A model generated the notes under the pieces. That model ran no database searches and was not told the DNA's origin. It saw only the letters and a list, made by a program, of their open reading frames with translations. This document shows positions 52,846 to 62,107 of a DNA stretch of 64,000 nucleotides, piece by piece (position 1 is the first letter of the stretch; every line of letters begins with the position of its first letter). Origin of the DNA: Nitrospira sp. (GTDB taxonomy: Bacteria > Nitrospirota > Nitrospiria > Nitrospirales > Nitrospiraceae); assembly GCA_005116835.1 (NCBI GenBank), contig SWDM01000021.1, forward strand, positions 62,001 to 126,000, in the 5' to 3' direction. A program made the position numbers and the translations under genes.

Positions 52846-53195
52846 TTCGATCCACGAATGGAGAATTGTGTGTCGTGCCCGCCTGAACCTTGCCGCGTGC
52901 TTACCCCCGGCACAGACTCCAGGGATTCTTTCATGCTTCTTGTCGGTTGGTCCGAGAATTCAGACCGTGGAACAGTGGACCGCGCCGTTCCTTCCGGTTG
53001 CGATTGGAGCCGGCGCAACTCACTCTCGATGTTTGCCCGCTCTCGCTGCAGTGTTTGAATCCGTGCCGTCTGTTCTTGTTCGTTCATCACGCCCTGTTTT
53101 TCTTCAGCCCAAATCGGCATAGCCACTATGCCAAAAAAACCCAATACCATGGCGGTTCGCGCTATCTTCAATCCTTGATCCGACATCAGGGACAT
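52842..53195 (-). CDS. Receptor-derived short protein: coiled coil plus start of a TonB plug
   Basis: This protein has 117 residues with a strong ribosome site (GAGGAGGGATTCT). The signal peptide ends near MPIWAEE. A coiled coil (residues 38-66: TARIQTLQRERANIESELRR) is followed by SMKESLESVPGVSTRQGSGG and FSIRGSK, then a stop. This is the same start as the full receptor at 48238-50568 (TMKESMESLPGVVLRQANGP). Everything after the first IRG of the plug is gone. The stop overlaps the BNR gene ATG (ATGA) and TonB is 19 bases upstream. It may be a truncated receptor, yet its signals and coupling are intact, so a retained function as a small TonB-interacting or decoy protein is possible. Confidence 0.65.
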   Translation of the reverse strand: MSLMSDQGLKIARTAMVLGFFGIVAMPIWAEEKQGVMNEQEQTARIQTLQRERANIESELRRLQSQPEGTARSTVPRSEFSDQPTRSMKESLESVPGVSTRQGSGGHDTQFSIRGSK

Positions 53196-53214
53196 AGAAT
53201 CCCTCCTCTCGTGA

Positions 53215-54081
53215 CTAGCCTCCGAGGCTATACACTATCGGGATATACACCGCGACTTCGGACGTGCCGAGCGGTTGATGCATATGGAGCGGGCACACCA
53301 AGCGGATGGATTCTAAGGCCGCGTTATCGAGCGCCTCATGACCGGAGCTTCGATGAACCTTCACCTCAGACAGGTGGCCATCGGCTCGAATGACCGCTCG
53401 AAGCACAACTTTTCCTTCATCACCATTGAGGCGCGCACTGCTGGGATAGCGTTTGATTTCAGCCAGTCTCCGTCTCAGCAATTCGGCCAGCCAGCCATGA
53501 TCAACTTTGACAACGGGAGCTGGACTGGATGCCACTGCCACCTGTGGCGCAGGCTCCTGCACGACAGATTTAGCCGGCTTGGCCAGTTCTGACTCGGCAA
53601 CGACGCTAGACGGTGATTCAACGATGACGTGTTCGGTTTGTTGCTCAACGGTGGCAGCCTGCGTCACCTCCGTTGATTGTTCCTCTTGTACCTGTGGAAC
53701 GATCTCGGTGCTCGGTTGCACCGCCACTGTCTCTTGAATCGGCTGGTTCGTCTCGACCACTTGGCGGATCTCGCGTTGCACAGCCGGCGTCACCTCCCGG
53801 GTTTGTACTTCCTGCGTGACCATTCGAGGCTTACGGGGGGGAGGGACTGCCGGACGTGGAGTTGGCGTGACAGGCTCCTGAGTTGGCTTGGTTTCAGCCT
53901 GAACTGTTTCTTGAATCCGTTGTGGCTCGACCAACGCGACGTCCCACGTGAACACTTCCTTCGGTACGACCGGTTTGACCTGCGCCATAAGTCCGAGGGC
54001 CACGGTCAGTGCCAGGCCGTGAAAAATCCCAGACACCACCCATCCTTGCAGGCGATATTGTCTATTTAGATTGACCATCAT
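53215..54081 (-). CDS. tonB: TonB energy-transducing protein
   Basis: This 288-residue protein has an N-terminal anchor (residues 12-33, GWVVSGIFHGLALTVALGLM) with the Ser-His pair of TonB anchors in VSGIFHG. A long Pro/Glu/Val/Thr-rich periplasm-spanning region (about 50-195) follows. The C-terminal TonB domain is YPSSARLNGDEGKVVLRAVI, RADGHLSEVKVHRSSGHEAL, then AALESIRLVCP. It transmits proton-motive energy from ExbB/ExbD to the outer-membrane receptors encoded here. It is the first gene of the tight operon continuing with the truncated receptor and the BNR protein. Confidence 0.9.
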   Translation of the reverse strand: MMVNLNRQYRLQGWVVSGIFHGLALTVALGLMAQVKPVVPKEVFTWDVALVEPQRIQETVQAETKPTQEPVTPTPRPAVPPPRKPRMVTQEVQTREVTPAVQREIRQVVETNQPIQETVAVQPSTEIVPQVQEEQSTEVTQAATVEQQTEHVIVESPSSVVAESELAKPAKSVVQEPAPQVAVASSPAPVVKVDHGWLAELLRRRLAEIKRYPSSARLNGDEGKVVLRAVIRADGHLSEVKVHRSSGHEALDNAALESIRLVCPLHMHQPLGTSEVAVYIPIVYSLGG

Positions 54082-54307
54082 GTGCTCACCACCGGTATGA
54101 ATGTGTGCTCGGTTTTAGGCCGGCCATTCCTTCTTCTGCAATTCACCAAAGGAGGAGAAGTCTCAGATGCAATATCTGTAATCATCGAACAGAAGACTGG
54201 CTTCATCTCTCCGATGTCTGATCGGGCAGCGACCGCGCTCTCTTTCAGGGGAAAGAAGGCGTGACCGCTGTCACCGGTAAGCTCGGAGGGTGAAAACAGA
54301 GGAGAAG

Positions 54308-54607
54308 CTATGCGAAGGGTGGCGCACGTGCTGGCGGCTGAACCGTGAGGATAGCACCGATCTGTGGTCCGATACGCTGTTGCGCGAGGAAAATGACCTG
54401 TTCAACAGGGGTGAAGTGGACCGAGGTTCCCTCGACGGCATCGGCAGCGATACAGAGCCATGAACAGAGTGCGGTAGCATGTGTCGCCGCGCTGTGATGC
54501 TCGTGTTGCCCCATGTGGGAAGTGAGCTGCGGGTAGACAATCCCGCTCAGCGCCACAAGCCAGAGGGCAAACCCTGCGATAGCAAATTGTCGAATCATCC
54601 GGCTCAT
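54308..54607 (-). CDS. Small exported His/Cys-rich protein, R-A-P-P C-terminus (DUF2946-like)
   Basis: This protein has 99 residues. A membrane segment (residues 6-26) is followed by H31, H35, H37, H38, H43, C48 and C52 in HMGQHEHHSAATH and LCSWLC. The end is PPARAPPFA. The ligand numbering is identical to the gene at 13842 despite 40 kb between them and different flanks, a strong sign of a real family. It lies 58 bases after the TlpA-type thioredoxin gene, echoing the coupled pair at 50692/50997. No copy of the shared element was found upstream. Confidence 0.67.
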   Translation of the reverse strand: MSRMIRQFAIAGFALWLVALSGIVYPQLTSHMGQHEHHSAATHATALCSWLCIAADAVEGTSVHFTPVEQVIFLAQQRIGPQIGAILTVQPPARAPPFA

Positions 54608-54665
54608 AATCCGTAATGCCTCTTCACGCTTCAGCCTTCAGCCTGAACCCCTGAGTTCTAAATAT

Positions 54666-55220
54666 TCATCGAAGAGCCGCTGCCTTCATCGGCTCTTTTT
54701 TCTGAATCCGTGCAACGATGTCATCGATCTTCTGTTCGGTCAGCAGGCCCCCCTTGAGGTATTCCTGCACGCGGCCCTCTTGGTCGATGAAGACGCTCAC
54801 AGGCAGCCCGAACACGCCGAATTGGTTGGCGACTTTATTGTCGCGATCCATCAAAACCGGGAACGTATGGCCATATTGCTTGATGTGCTCGCGAACTCTG
54901 GCGTCGTCTTCCAATTCGTTGACGGCGAGGACGACGAAGCCCTTGTCGCGCAGCTTGTCGTATGCGGTTTGCATCGCCGGCATTTCGGTCGTGCAGGGTT
55001 TGCACCAAGTGGCCCAAAAGTTCAGGAGCACGATCTTCCCGCGATACTGGCTGAGGCTCTGTTCCTTGCCAGTCAGGTCGGTCAGGCGAAAATCTTCTGC
55101 CTGCATGCCGACCGTCGGGACTCGCGAGCCCATGCTCCAGCCGTCGAAGGCAGGCAGCGCCATCAATGCTAGAAACAGTACAAGCCCCACAAGCAGGATG
55201 TTGGATTTCCTTGCTCGCAT
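54666..55220 (-). CDS. TlpA/ResA-type periplasmic thioredoxin
   Basis: This protein has 184 residues from the ATG at 55220 (AAGGAGGCTGAC upstream). An N-terminal membrane anchor (residues 8-26) is followed by DFRLTDLTGKEQSLSQYRGK, VLLNFWATWC73KPC76 and GLPVSVFIDQEGRVQEYLKG with the cis-Pro. The alpha-helical insertion with Glu (AVNELEDDARVREHIKQYG) is typical of ResA/TlpA. It is probably a membrane-anchored reductant for cytochrome c or metal-site cysteines. Small His/Cys genes lie on both sides (54308 and 55411). Confidence 0.87.
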   Translation of the reverse strand: MRARKSNILLVGLVLFLALMALPAFDGWSMGSRVPTVGMQAEDFRLTDLTGKEQSLSQYRGKIVLLNFWATWCKPCTTEMPAMQTAYDKLRDKGFVVLAVNELEDDARVREHIKQYGHTFPVLMDRDNKVANQFGVFGLPVSVFIDQEGRVQEYLKGGLLTEQKIDDIVARIQKKEPMKAAALR

Positions 55221-55410
55221 GTCAGCCTCCTTGGCTTCAAACATTTCGGTTACGAATGAGTACGAATTCGAGGATGAACCGTCTCCCTACCATGATGCCG
55301 CTGGTCCTTTCTCTCTATGAAGAATCGTTTAAACCGCTACCCCACAACCCATCAATAGGATCGTGCGATAGACAGATACGGCTCTGCTTGAGCCGTATGA
55401 GCAACGAAAA

Positions 55411-55716
55411 TTACAGAGAGAAAGACGGAGGAGCGCGGCTGAGAGAAACCCTGCAAGCCGCGATTGAAGGTTGCGCAGAATGGGGGAGTGCGACGAGTGC
55501 GATCGGACTGAGTTCATCCTGAAACGTGACCACCGCTGTATCGAGAACAGTCCCGGCTGCACACATCCAGGAGCAGAGCAGGGTGCCATGGGTGGCAGCC
55601 TGGTGCTGGGCATGGTGCCCTGCATGTTCGACCGACTGGGCTTGGGCCAATCCGCCTACGGAGAGGAGGCAGAGCACCAGGAGGATCGACAGGTATTTGA
55701 GGGCGCGGTGGTTCAT
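55411..55716 (-). CDS. Small exported His/Cys-rich protein, R-A-P-P C-terminus (DUF2946-like)
   Basis: This protein has 101 residues. The signal (MNHRALKYLSILLVLCLLSV) is followed by H31, H34, H35, H38, H43, C48 and C52 in HAGHHAQHQAATH, then LCSWMC. The end is VSLSRAPPSFSL. It is the last member on this side of the island and stands upstream of the TlpA gene with a 190-base gap. No ribosome site is obvious. Together with 13842 and 54308 it defines the main form of the family, A-T-H-x3-L-C-S-W-x-C. Confidence 0.65.
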   Translation of the reverse strand: MNHRALKYLSILLVLCLLSVGGLAQAQSVEHAGHHAQHQAATHGTLLCSWMCAAGTVLDTAVVTFQDELSPIALVALPHSAQPSIAACRVSLSRAPPSFSL

Positions 55717-55802
55717 CGGAAACGATCCAGGCTAAGTTCCTGAATGGTACTGGAGGCCGACTCGGCCTGTCAAGACTGTGGCTAGACGGTGTCAGCATTT
55801 CG

Positions 55803-55879
55803 GGTCTATCCGGTCTGTCTCGTGTGTTTGGGTGGACCAACCACGTAAACCAGACAGACTGAATAGACCAGATAGACCA
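55803..55879. repeat. Intergenic inverted repeat (GGTCTGTCTGGT family)
   Basis: GGTCTATCCGGTCTGTCTCG, then TGTGTTTGG, faces AACCAGACAGACTGAATAGA, then CCAGATAGACC, around TGGACCAACCACGT. The arms pair with few mismatches. It lies between the divergently transcribed small gene at 55411 and secA and probably separates the uptake island from the housekeeping genes. Confidence 0.6.
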
Positions 55880-56005
55880 GCCCGGCTGACGGTCATTTTC
55901 AGCATGTTGCCAAGCTGCTGCTTGTTATAGGATTCAAGGAAAGGGTATTGTATACTGCGAAAATTAATCTGGGAGACATCGCCGTTCGTCCGGAACGACC
56001 GTATC

Positions 56006-58741
56006 ATGGTTACGCAAATACTCAATCAAATTTTCGGCAGCAAAAACGATCGTGAAATCAAGGCAATCCTCCCGATTGTAGCGCGGATCAATGGTTTGGA
56101 GTCTGGCCTGACGCCGCTTTCCGATCAAGCCCTTGCGGACAAAACCCAAGAGTTCAAGAAGCGCCTTGGGTCCGGGGAGACCCTGGACGGCATTCTTCCG
56201 GAAGCCTACGCGGTCTGTCGTGAGATGTCCCGCCGCAAGCTGAACATGCGCCATTTCGATGTGCAATTGATCGGCGGCATCATTCTCCACAGAGGCCGCA
56301 TTGCTGAGATGAAGACCGGCGAAGGGAAAACCCTGGTCGGCACGTTGCCCGTCTATCTGAATGCGCTAGAAGGGAAAGGCGTGCATCTCATCACGGTGAA
56401 CGACTACCTGGCAAAGCGCGATGCTCAGTGGATGAGCGTGCTCTACCACGCGTTGGGATTGTCGGTGGGCATCATTCAACACGATGCCTCCTTTATCTTC
56501 GATCCGACCTATGAGGCCTCCGATAAACGGCTCCAGTCTCTCCGGCCCTGCACGAGGCCCGAAGCCTATCGTGCCGAGATCACGTACGGTACCAATAACG
56601 AGTATGGGTTCGATTATCTTCGCGACAACCTGGTCGTTACCGATTTGGCCCAGTGTGTGCAGCGGGAGTTGAATTTCGCCATCGTGGACGAAGTCGACAG
56701 TATTCTGATCGACGAGGCCCGCACGCCCTTGATTATCTCCGGTCCGACCGATGAAACCACCGATCTCTATTACCGCATCAACGCGATCATCCCGCAGCTA
56801 AAACCGGAACAGGACTACACGGTCGAGGAAAAAACGAAGACTGCCTCTTTAACCGAAGAGGGCAACGTCCGGGTCGAGAAGTTACTCGGTGTGGAGAATC
56901 TCTACGACCCCAACCATATGGATCTCGTTCATCACGTCGTCAAAGGGCTTCAGGCCTATGCCCTCTACAAACGGGATGTGGACTACGTTGTGAAAGAGGG
57001 TGAAGTCATCATTGTGGACGAATTCACCGGTCGGCTTATGCCGGGACGCCGCTGGAGCGACGGCCTCCATCAGGCGGTCGAAGCCAAAGAAGGCGTGAAG
57101 ATCGCCAACGAAAACCAAACCCTCGCCTCCGTCACCTTTCAAAACTATTTCCGGATGTACAAGAAGCTCAGCGGTATGACCGGAACAGCAGACACGGAAG
57201 CGGCGGAGTTCGCCAAGATCTACAACCTCGACGTCAACGTGGTGCCGACCAATCGCAAAATGATCCGGCTGGATTATGCCGATGTCGTCTACCGGACGGA
57301 GAAAGAAAAGTTTACTGCCATCGTCGAAGATATCAAGGAATGCCACGAGCGCGGCCAGCCCGTTTTGGTCGGCACGATATCCATCGAAAAGTCGGAGCGT
57401 CTGGCCGGCTACTTGAGCCGGAACGGGGTCAAACACAACGTCCTCAACGCCAAACAGCATGAGCGGGAAGCCGAGATCATTGCCCAGGCCGGACGCAAAG
57501 GCGCCGTCACCATCGCCACGAACATGGCAGGCCGCGGCACCGACATTCTCCTGGGCGGCAATCCCGACTACATGTTTAAACAGATTCTGTACCGGGAAGA
57601 GAATCTGACGGAGGCAGGCAAGCAGGAAATCTTCGAACGGATTAAGGCCGACTGCGAGAAGGACAAGCAAGAGGTCATTGCGGCAGGCGGACTCCACATT
57701 CTCGGAACCGAACGCCACGAAAGCCGCCGAATCGACAATCAGCTTCGAGGCCGCGCCGGACGACAGGGCGACCCCGGTTCGTCGCGCTTCTACCTGTCGT
57801 TGGAAGACGACCTGATGCGCATCTTCGCGTCGGAGCGGGTTTCCCAGTTGATGCTCAAGCTCGGCATGGAAGAAGGTGTCCCGATCGAACATGGCATGGT
57901 CACGCGGGCGATCGCCAATGCCCAGAAGAAGGTCGAGGGCCACCATTTCGAAATCCGGAAACAGCTGCTGGAGTACGACGACGTCATGAACAAACAGCGC
58001 GAGGTGATCTACCAGCACCGGCGCGCCGTCTTGGGCGGAACCAATCTCAAGGAAGATCTGCGCGGTATGATGGACAGCCTGGTGGAGTCCGCGCTGAACA
58101 TCTATTGTCCGGCTGAACAATATTCTGAAGAATGGGATCTCAAGGGGCTCGGTGAACTCATGCATGGCCAGTTAGGCCTCGATATCAGCCAGGGCAAGGG
58201 GGACGGCGGCGAATCGCTTCGCACCATGGGGCGCGATGCCTTGCTTGAAGACCTCCGCGCACAATTGCGCGATGCTTACGATCGGAGAGAACAAGAGCTC
58301 AGCCAGGAACTGATGCGTTTCCTCGAAAAGACCTTCATGCTTCAGGTTATCGACCACCATTGGAAAGATCATCTCCTCGGGATGGACCACCTGCGCGACG
58401 GGATCGGATTGCGCGGCTACGGCCAAAAAGATCCGCTTATCGAGTACAAGCGTGAGGGCTACGACCTCTTCGCCGGCATGATGGAACGGGTCAAATCCGA
58501 CACGCTCGATCGGCTCTTTCACGTGCAGGCGGTCCGGCACGAAGAACAACCGACCGACGCCGCACCGGCTTCCCCTCCTCCGCCCCCCGTCATCTCACGC
58601 CCCCAGCCTGCGCTCATTCTCAATCGCGGAGAAGAGCCGCTCGCCCCGCAGACAGTTCAGCACAGCGACGACAAGGTCGGCCGCAACGACCCCTGTCCCT
58701 GCGGCAGCGGGAAGAAATACAAGAAGTGCCACGGAGTGTGA
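56006..58741 (+). CDS. secA: Protein translocase ATPase SecA
   Basis: This 911-residue protein is full length for SecA. The Walker A site is M102-KTGEGKT (K108, T109). DEVD follows in [20 protein letters not shown]. The preprotein cross-linking and helical scaffold domains are present, with [19 protein letters not shown] and [20 protein letters not shown] in the second ATPase half. A Pro-rich linker leads to the C-terminal zinc site C897-P-C899-x8-C908-H909, which binds SecB and ribosomes. It drives Sec-dependent export, which most signal-peptide proteins in this window would use. The start is the ATG at 56006, with a weak ribosome site. Confidence 0.97.
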   Translation: MVTQILNQIFGSKNDREIKAILPIVARINGLESGLTPLSDQALADKTQEFKKRLGSGETLDGILPEAYAVCREMSRRKLNMRHFDVQLIGGIILHRGRIAEMKTGEGKTLVGTLPVYLNALEGKGVHLITVNDYLAKRDAQWMSVLYHALGLSVGIIQHDASFIFDPTYEASDKRLQSLRPCTRPEAYRAEITYGTNNEYGFDYLRDNLVVTDLAQCVQRELNFAIVDEVDSILIDEARTPLIISGPTDETTDLYYRINAIIPQLKPEQDYTVEEKTKTASLTEEGNVRVEKLLGVENLYDPNHMDLVHHVVKGLQAYALYKRDVDYVVKEGEVIIVDEFTGRLMPGRRWSDGLHQAVEAKEGVKIANENQTLASVTFQNYFRMYKKLSGMTGTADTEAAEFAKIYNLDVNVVPTNRKMIRLDYADVVYRTEKEKFTAIVEDIKECHERGQPVLVGTISIEKSERLAGYLSRNGVKHNVLNAKQHEREAEIIAQAGRKGAVTIATNMAGRGTDILLGGNPDYMFKQILYREENLTEAGKQEIFERIKADCEKDKQEVIAAGGLHILGTERHESRRIDNQLRGRAGRQGDPGSSRFYLSLEDDLMRIFASERVSQLMLKLGMEEGVPIEHGMVTRAIANAQKKVEGHHFEIRKQLLEYDDVMNKQREVIYQHRRAVLGGTNLKEDLRGMMDSLVESALNIYCPAEQYSEEWDLKGLGELMHGQLGLDISQGKGDGGESLRTMGRDALLEDLRAQLRDAYDRREQELSQELMRFLEKTFMLQVIDHHWKDHLLGMDHLRDGIGLRGYGQKDPLIEYKREGYDLFAGMMERVKSDTLDRLFHVQAVRHEEQPTDAAPASPPPPPVISRPQPALILNRGEEPLAPQTVQHSDDKVGRNDPCPCGSGKKYKKCHGV

Positions 58742-59806
58742 GGGGGCTTGCTACGCCTCCCACTCTCCCGCACGGCAATTCGACCGTTCTACATCTCGCC
58801 ACTGCTTAGTGTCGAAACTCGTTCCGTCCCATGCGACGCATGAACGGAACTTCGGACATCGACACTACTCGCTTTCAGCGAGCCGCAGTGGCTCGACAGA
58901 ACGGTGCCCGAATTGCCGTGCAGGTCGTTTGGAGGCGTAGCAAGCCTGTTGGTGGGTGAGAGAGGATGGGGAGGGAGGCTCGGGCTGCCGAAGGGCGTGG
59001 ACCTTCGGCGTCGCCATGATGCGACGGGCTTCCATGGCCACTCTCACCGGTTCACACTTCATCACGCACGACTCTAAAACTGCGCCGAAGCGTCGCAATG
59101 TCGTCGTGCGCGGCCGTCACTACCTACTGAGATATGGCAGACGCCATGGCGAGCACCTCACTCCACATCCCTTCCAGCCGAGCCGGAAAGAGGATAAAAA
59201 GGGCCTCGGTCAGTTCCAGCTTTCCTTCCCCGGAGAATCTCAGTGGGTCCCCGCTTCTCCGGCAAGGTCCGCGAGAAGCCTCAGCGTCGTGAAAGTGGTG
59301 GGGGCTCGAAACCAAGAAGAGTAAGCCTGCGAGGAGGGCTGTGATAAAAATCAAGCGCCTCAGTCCTCATCCCTTCCAGCCGAGCCAAGATGGAAGAAGA
59401 AGGAAATGGGTGCAAGGTCTTCAGAACGCGTATTTCATAAAGCGACCTGCCAGTGTCAGATTCTTGATCGCAGGCTCTGCCCCCTTTACAAAATCTCCCC
59501 TAAGCTCGCTTGTTATAGCCTCAGGCATGGGGGCTGATTGATCTTCTACTGCGCGCGTCCTACGAGGGCCTTCAGAGGCCGCGCGTTGCGCGAGCATAGA
59601 AGATCATCAGGCTCCATCCCTTCTTCCCTCTCGAATCGCGATATTCACCTGATTTTCCAGTATCTTCGCCTTGACTTATCTGTACCCCAAGGCTAATCTA
59701 CAACTCTTTTTCCCCTCTTTGACCCTTCAAGGGGGAGGGGATGGGTGTCTCCTCAACTTTAGCGGTCACTTTTCTTGTGTTGTCGATGGGATAAGAGGAG
59801 TTGCTT
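58742..59806. other. About 1.06 kb intergenic region between secA and midA
   Basis: No frame here has a ribosome site or recognisable motif. Visible items are a hairpin near 58810-58863 (GTGTCGAAACTCGTTCCGTC against GAACGGAACTTCGGACATCG), a repeated phrase CATCCCTTCCAGCCGAGCC at about 59166 and 59371, and a long inverted repeat at about 59538-59611 (TGATCTTCTA against TAGAAGATCA with GC-rich inner arms). Its length suggests eroded genes or a structured spacer; the function is not known. Confidence 0.5.
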
Positions 59807-60997
59807 GTGATAACCGGGCATCCTGAACTCATCGCTGCTATTTCCTCCGAAATCATCCGTCACGGACCGATTCCTTTTGTCCGCTTTATGGACCTGGCGC
59901 TCTATCACCCACAATATGGCTATTACATGCGTCAACCCGCCAGTGCAGACAAGGAGCGTATCGGCTGGTCAGGCGATTTTTACACCAGCTCCGATGTCTG
60001 TCCGGTCCTCGGTCGCGCACTGGCTGCCCAGGCGAGGCAAATGGACGAAATCTTGGGCGGTCCTACGCCCTTCACCATTGTTGAAATGGGCGCGGGCAAA
60101 GGATTGTTTGCCAGGGATTGTCTGGCCGCGATCCAGGATCAACAAGAAAACTTTGCCTCGCGAGTTCGCTACGTGCTGATTGAACGTAGCCCTGTGATGA
60201 GGGAACTGCAGCGCCGGAACCTGGCTTCCTGGCTGAGCAGGCCCGGGCTTGTTACCTGGGTAGAAGGCCTCGATGGGCTGGCTCCGCAGAGTGTGACCGG
60301 TCTGTTCTTCAGCAACGAATTGGTGGATGCTTTTCCGGTACACCGGATTCAAGTCAACACCGGTCAGACTGAAGAGGTCTATGTAGACTATCGGAACGGA
60401 GGCTTTGTAAGCTGCCTCAAGCCCCTCTCGACAGCCCCGCTTGCCCAATACCTCGCGCAATTGAATACGACGTGGCCTGATGGGTATCGAACCGAGGTGA
60501 ATCTCCACGCGCGGAGCTGGATGGAACAGGTCGCTCAGCGGATGGATCGCGGATTTGTCGTGACGATCGATTACGGCCATACGGAGCAGGATCTCTACGG
60601 AGCAGAGCGGAAGGAAGGGACGTTTCTCTGCTATTTCCAGCAACAGACGAACGAGGATCCTTTCATCCGCGTCGGAGAGCAGGACATGACCGCTCATGTG
60701 GACTTTTCGGGTCTGGCTACCGTCGGTGAAACGCAGGGACTCCATGTGACGGGGTTCACGAACCAAATGAGTTTTCTCATGGGGCTTGGCATTGAAGAGA
60801 TGATCGGGAGCTTGGAGCCGGAAAGCCCGGAGTTTTATGCTGCGATTCATCTCCTGAAGCCTGACGGCATGGGCAGCACATTCAAGGTGCTCGTTCAACA
60901 CAAGGGAGTCCAATGTCCTGAACTGGACGGATTGAAATTCAAGCCGTTCTTCGGTTCGGCGCTGGCGCGAAATGAGTCGAATGTCCTCACGTCATAA
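59807..60997 (+). CDS. MidA/NDUFAF7-family SAM-dependent methyltransferase
   Basis: This protein has 396 residues from the GTG at 59807, which has GAGGAG at good spacing; a TTG at 59801 sits too close. The family signature is clear: GPIPFVRFMDLALYHPQYGY, then DFYTSSDVCPVLGRALAAQA, FTIVEMGAGKGLFARDCLAA (SAM-binding motif), YVLIERSPVMRELQRRNLA and LFFSNELVDAFPVHRI. The eukaryotic relative NDUFAF7 methylates an Arg of the 49-kDa subunit of complex I during assembly. Here the gene sits just before nuoA-nuoB-nuoCD, and NuoD is the 49-kDa homologue, so a matching role is a reasonable inference. Confidence 0.85.
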   Translation: MITGHPELIAAISSEIIRHGPIPFVRFMDLALYHPQYGYYMRQPASADKERIGWSGDFYTSSDVCPVLGRALAAQARQMDEILGGPTPFTIVEMGAGKGLFARDCLAAIQDQQENFASRVRYVLIERSPVMRELQRRNLASWLSRPGLVTWVEGLDGLAPQSVTGLFFSNELVDAFPVHRIQVNTGQTEEVYVDYRNGGFVSCLKPLSTAPLAQYLAQLNTTWPDGYRTEVNLHARSWMEQVAQRMDRGFVVTIDYGHTEQDLYGAERKEGTFLCYFQQQTNEDPFIRVGEQDMTAHVDFSGLATVGETQGLHVTGFTNQMSFLMGLGIEEMIGSLEPESPEFYAAIHLLKPDGMGSTFKVLVQHKGVQCPELDGLKFKPFFGSALARNESNVLTS

Positions 60998-61050
60998 AGT
61001 CATCATATCTCTCGACTTGAAGACGTTCAAACTCTTGGACTGGTTGAGAC

Positions 61051-61422
61051 ATGGATAGCGCGCATATTTCAGAGGGCTATATTCCGATCGTCTTGTTTAT
61101 CGTCGCGGCCTTTGCCTTCGGCGCAATCTCCTATTATGCCGCTGCGCTCATAAGGCCGGCTCGTCCCTATCGAGCCAAGTTGGCCCCCTATGAGAGCGGA
61201 AGCCCACTGTTTTCCGACGCGCGCATCCAGTTTCCGATGCGCTACTACATCATCGCGATGCTGTTTGTGATCTTCGATATCGAAGTCATCTTCATGGTTC
61301 CCTGGGCCGTCCGGTATCAATCGCTCGGCCTGCTGGGACTTATTGAAATGATGGTGTTTATCGCTATCTTGCTGGCCGGATTTTGGTATGCCTGGAAGAA
61401 GGGAGCGCTCGATTGGGACTAG
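61051..61422 (+). CDS. nuoA: NADH-quinone oxidoreductase subunit A
   Basis: This 123-residue protein has three TM segments: YIPIVLFIVAAFAFGAISYY, YYIIAMLFVIFDIEVIFMVP and IEMMVFIAILLAGFWYAWKK. The conserved loop YESGSPLFSDARIQFPMRYY is the NuoA signature, and the acidic FDIEVIF in TM2 is intact; many NuoA have Cys in the loop (E-C/S-G), here Ser. It is a membrane subunit of complex I near the quinone site. It starts 53 bases after midA. Confidence 0.95.
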   Translation: MDSAHISEGYIPIVLFIVAAFAFGAISYYAAALIRPARPYRAKLAPYESGSPLFSDARIQFPMRYYIIAMLFVIFDIEVIFMVPWAVRYQSLGLLGLIEMMVFIAILLAGFWYAWKKGALDWD

Positions 61423-61440
61423 CGCGCCTAACGCGCGCAG

Positions 61441-61508
61441 TTAGGAGTTCTGGGTTGTGAGTTTTGAGTTAGGTGTGGAAACTCAGAACTTAGAACTCAT
61501 AACTCAGC
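61441..61508. repeat. Intergenic inverted repeat with AACTCA units
   Basis: GGAGTTCTGGGTTGTGAGTT, then TTGAGTT, faces AACTCAGAACTTAGAACTCA, then TAACTC. It is AT-richer than the flanking nuo genes. It lies wholly between nuoA and nuoB; a hairpin could set differential expression of the operon. Confidence 0.5.
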
Positions 61509-61524
61509 ATTGGAGCGAAGCGAC

Positions 61525-62004
61525 ATGAGCTTTCTAGAGAGACAGTTTGAAGCGAATATTCTGACGACCAATCTGGATGCGGTCGTCAATTGGTCCCGGA
61601 AGTCGGCTTTGTGGCCGATGACGTTCGGCCTCGCCTGCTGCGCCATTGAAATGATCGCGAGCGTGTCGTCGCGGTACGATCTCGATCGATTCGGCGCCGG
61701 GGTCTTTCGGGCCTCGCCTCGGCAGGCCGACCTCATGATCATCGCCGGCACAGTGACGCGCAAGATGGCGCCGGTGATTCGCCGCATCTATGACCAGATG
61801 CCGGAACCGCGCTATGTCATTTCTATGGGCTCCTGCGCCACGTCTGGCAACCACTACAACAGTTATGCGGTGGTTCAGGGCGTCGACCAGATCATTCCAG
61901 TGGACGTCTATGTGCCGGGCTGTCCACCCCGTCCGGAAGCGTTACTCGACGGATTAATGAAGTTGCAGGAAAAGATTCAGCGGGAAAAGGTGTTTGTGAG
62001 ATGA
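61525..62004 (+). CDS. nuoB: NADH-quinone oxidoreductase subunit B
   Basis: This protein has 159 residues from the ATG at 61525 (GGAG 9 bases upstream); a TTG at 61510 is not supported. The four ligands of the terminal N2 [4Fe-4S] cluster are C38, C39, C104 and C133, in [18 protein letters not shown] and VPGCPPRPE. The protein passes electrons to quinone at the interface with NuoD. Confidence 0.96.
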   Translation: MSFLERQFEANILTTNLDAVVNWSRKSALWPMTFGLACCAIEMIASVSSRYDLDRFGAGVFRASPRQADLMIIAGTVTRKMAPVIRRIYDQMPEPRYVISMGSCATSGNHYNSYAVVQGVDQIIPVDVYVPGCPPRPEALLDGLMKLQEKIQREKVFVR

Positions 62005-62107
62005 CCCGCGAGACGAGCAAGAGTAGCGGGAAATGCGTGACTGGCCAGTCGCGCTTGTCTCGCAGGTCTTGCGTTTCACCTTTCACCTTTTACGTTTCAC
62101 GGCGACC

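Noticed and set aside
54082-54264. 60-codon plus-strand ORF upstream of tonB
   Set aside because: It overlaps the likely tonB promoter region on the other strand, has no ribosome site and no recognisable feature.
56882-58165. 427-codon minus-strand open frame inside secA
   Set aside because: It is fully antisense to a clear SecA with all motifs; the translation has no domain, signal or ribosome site and reflects codon bias of the true strand.
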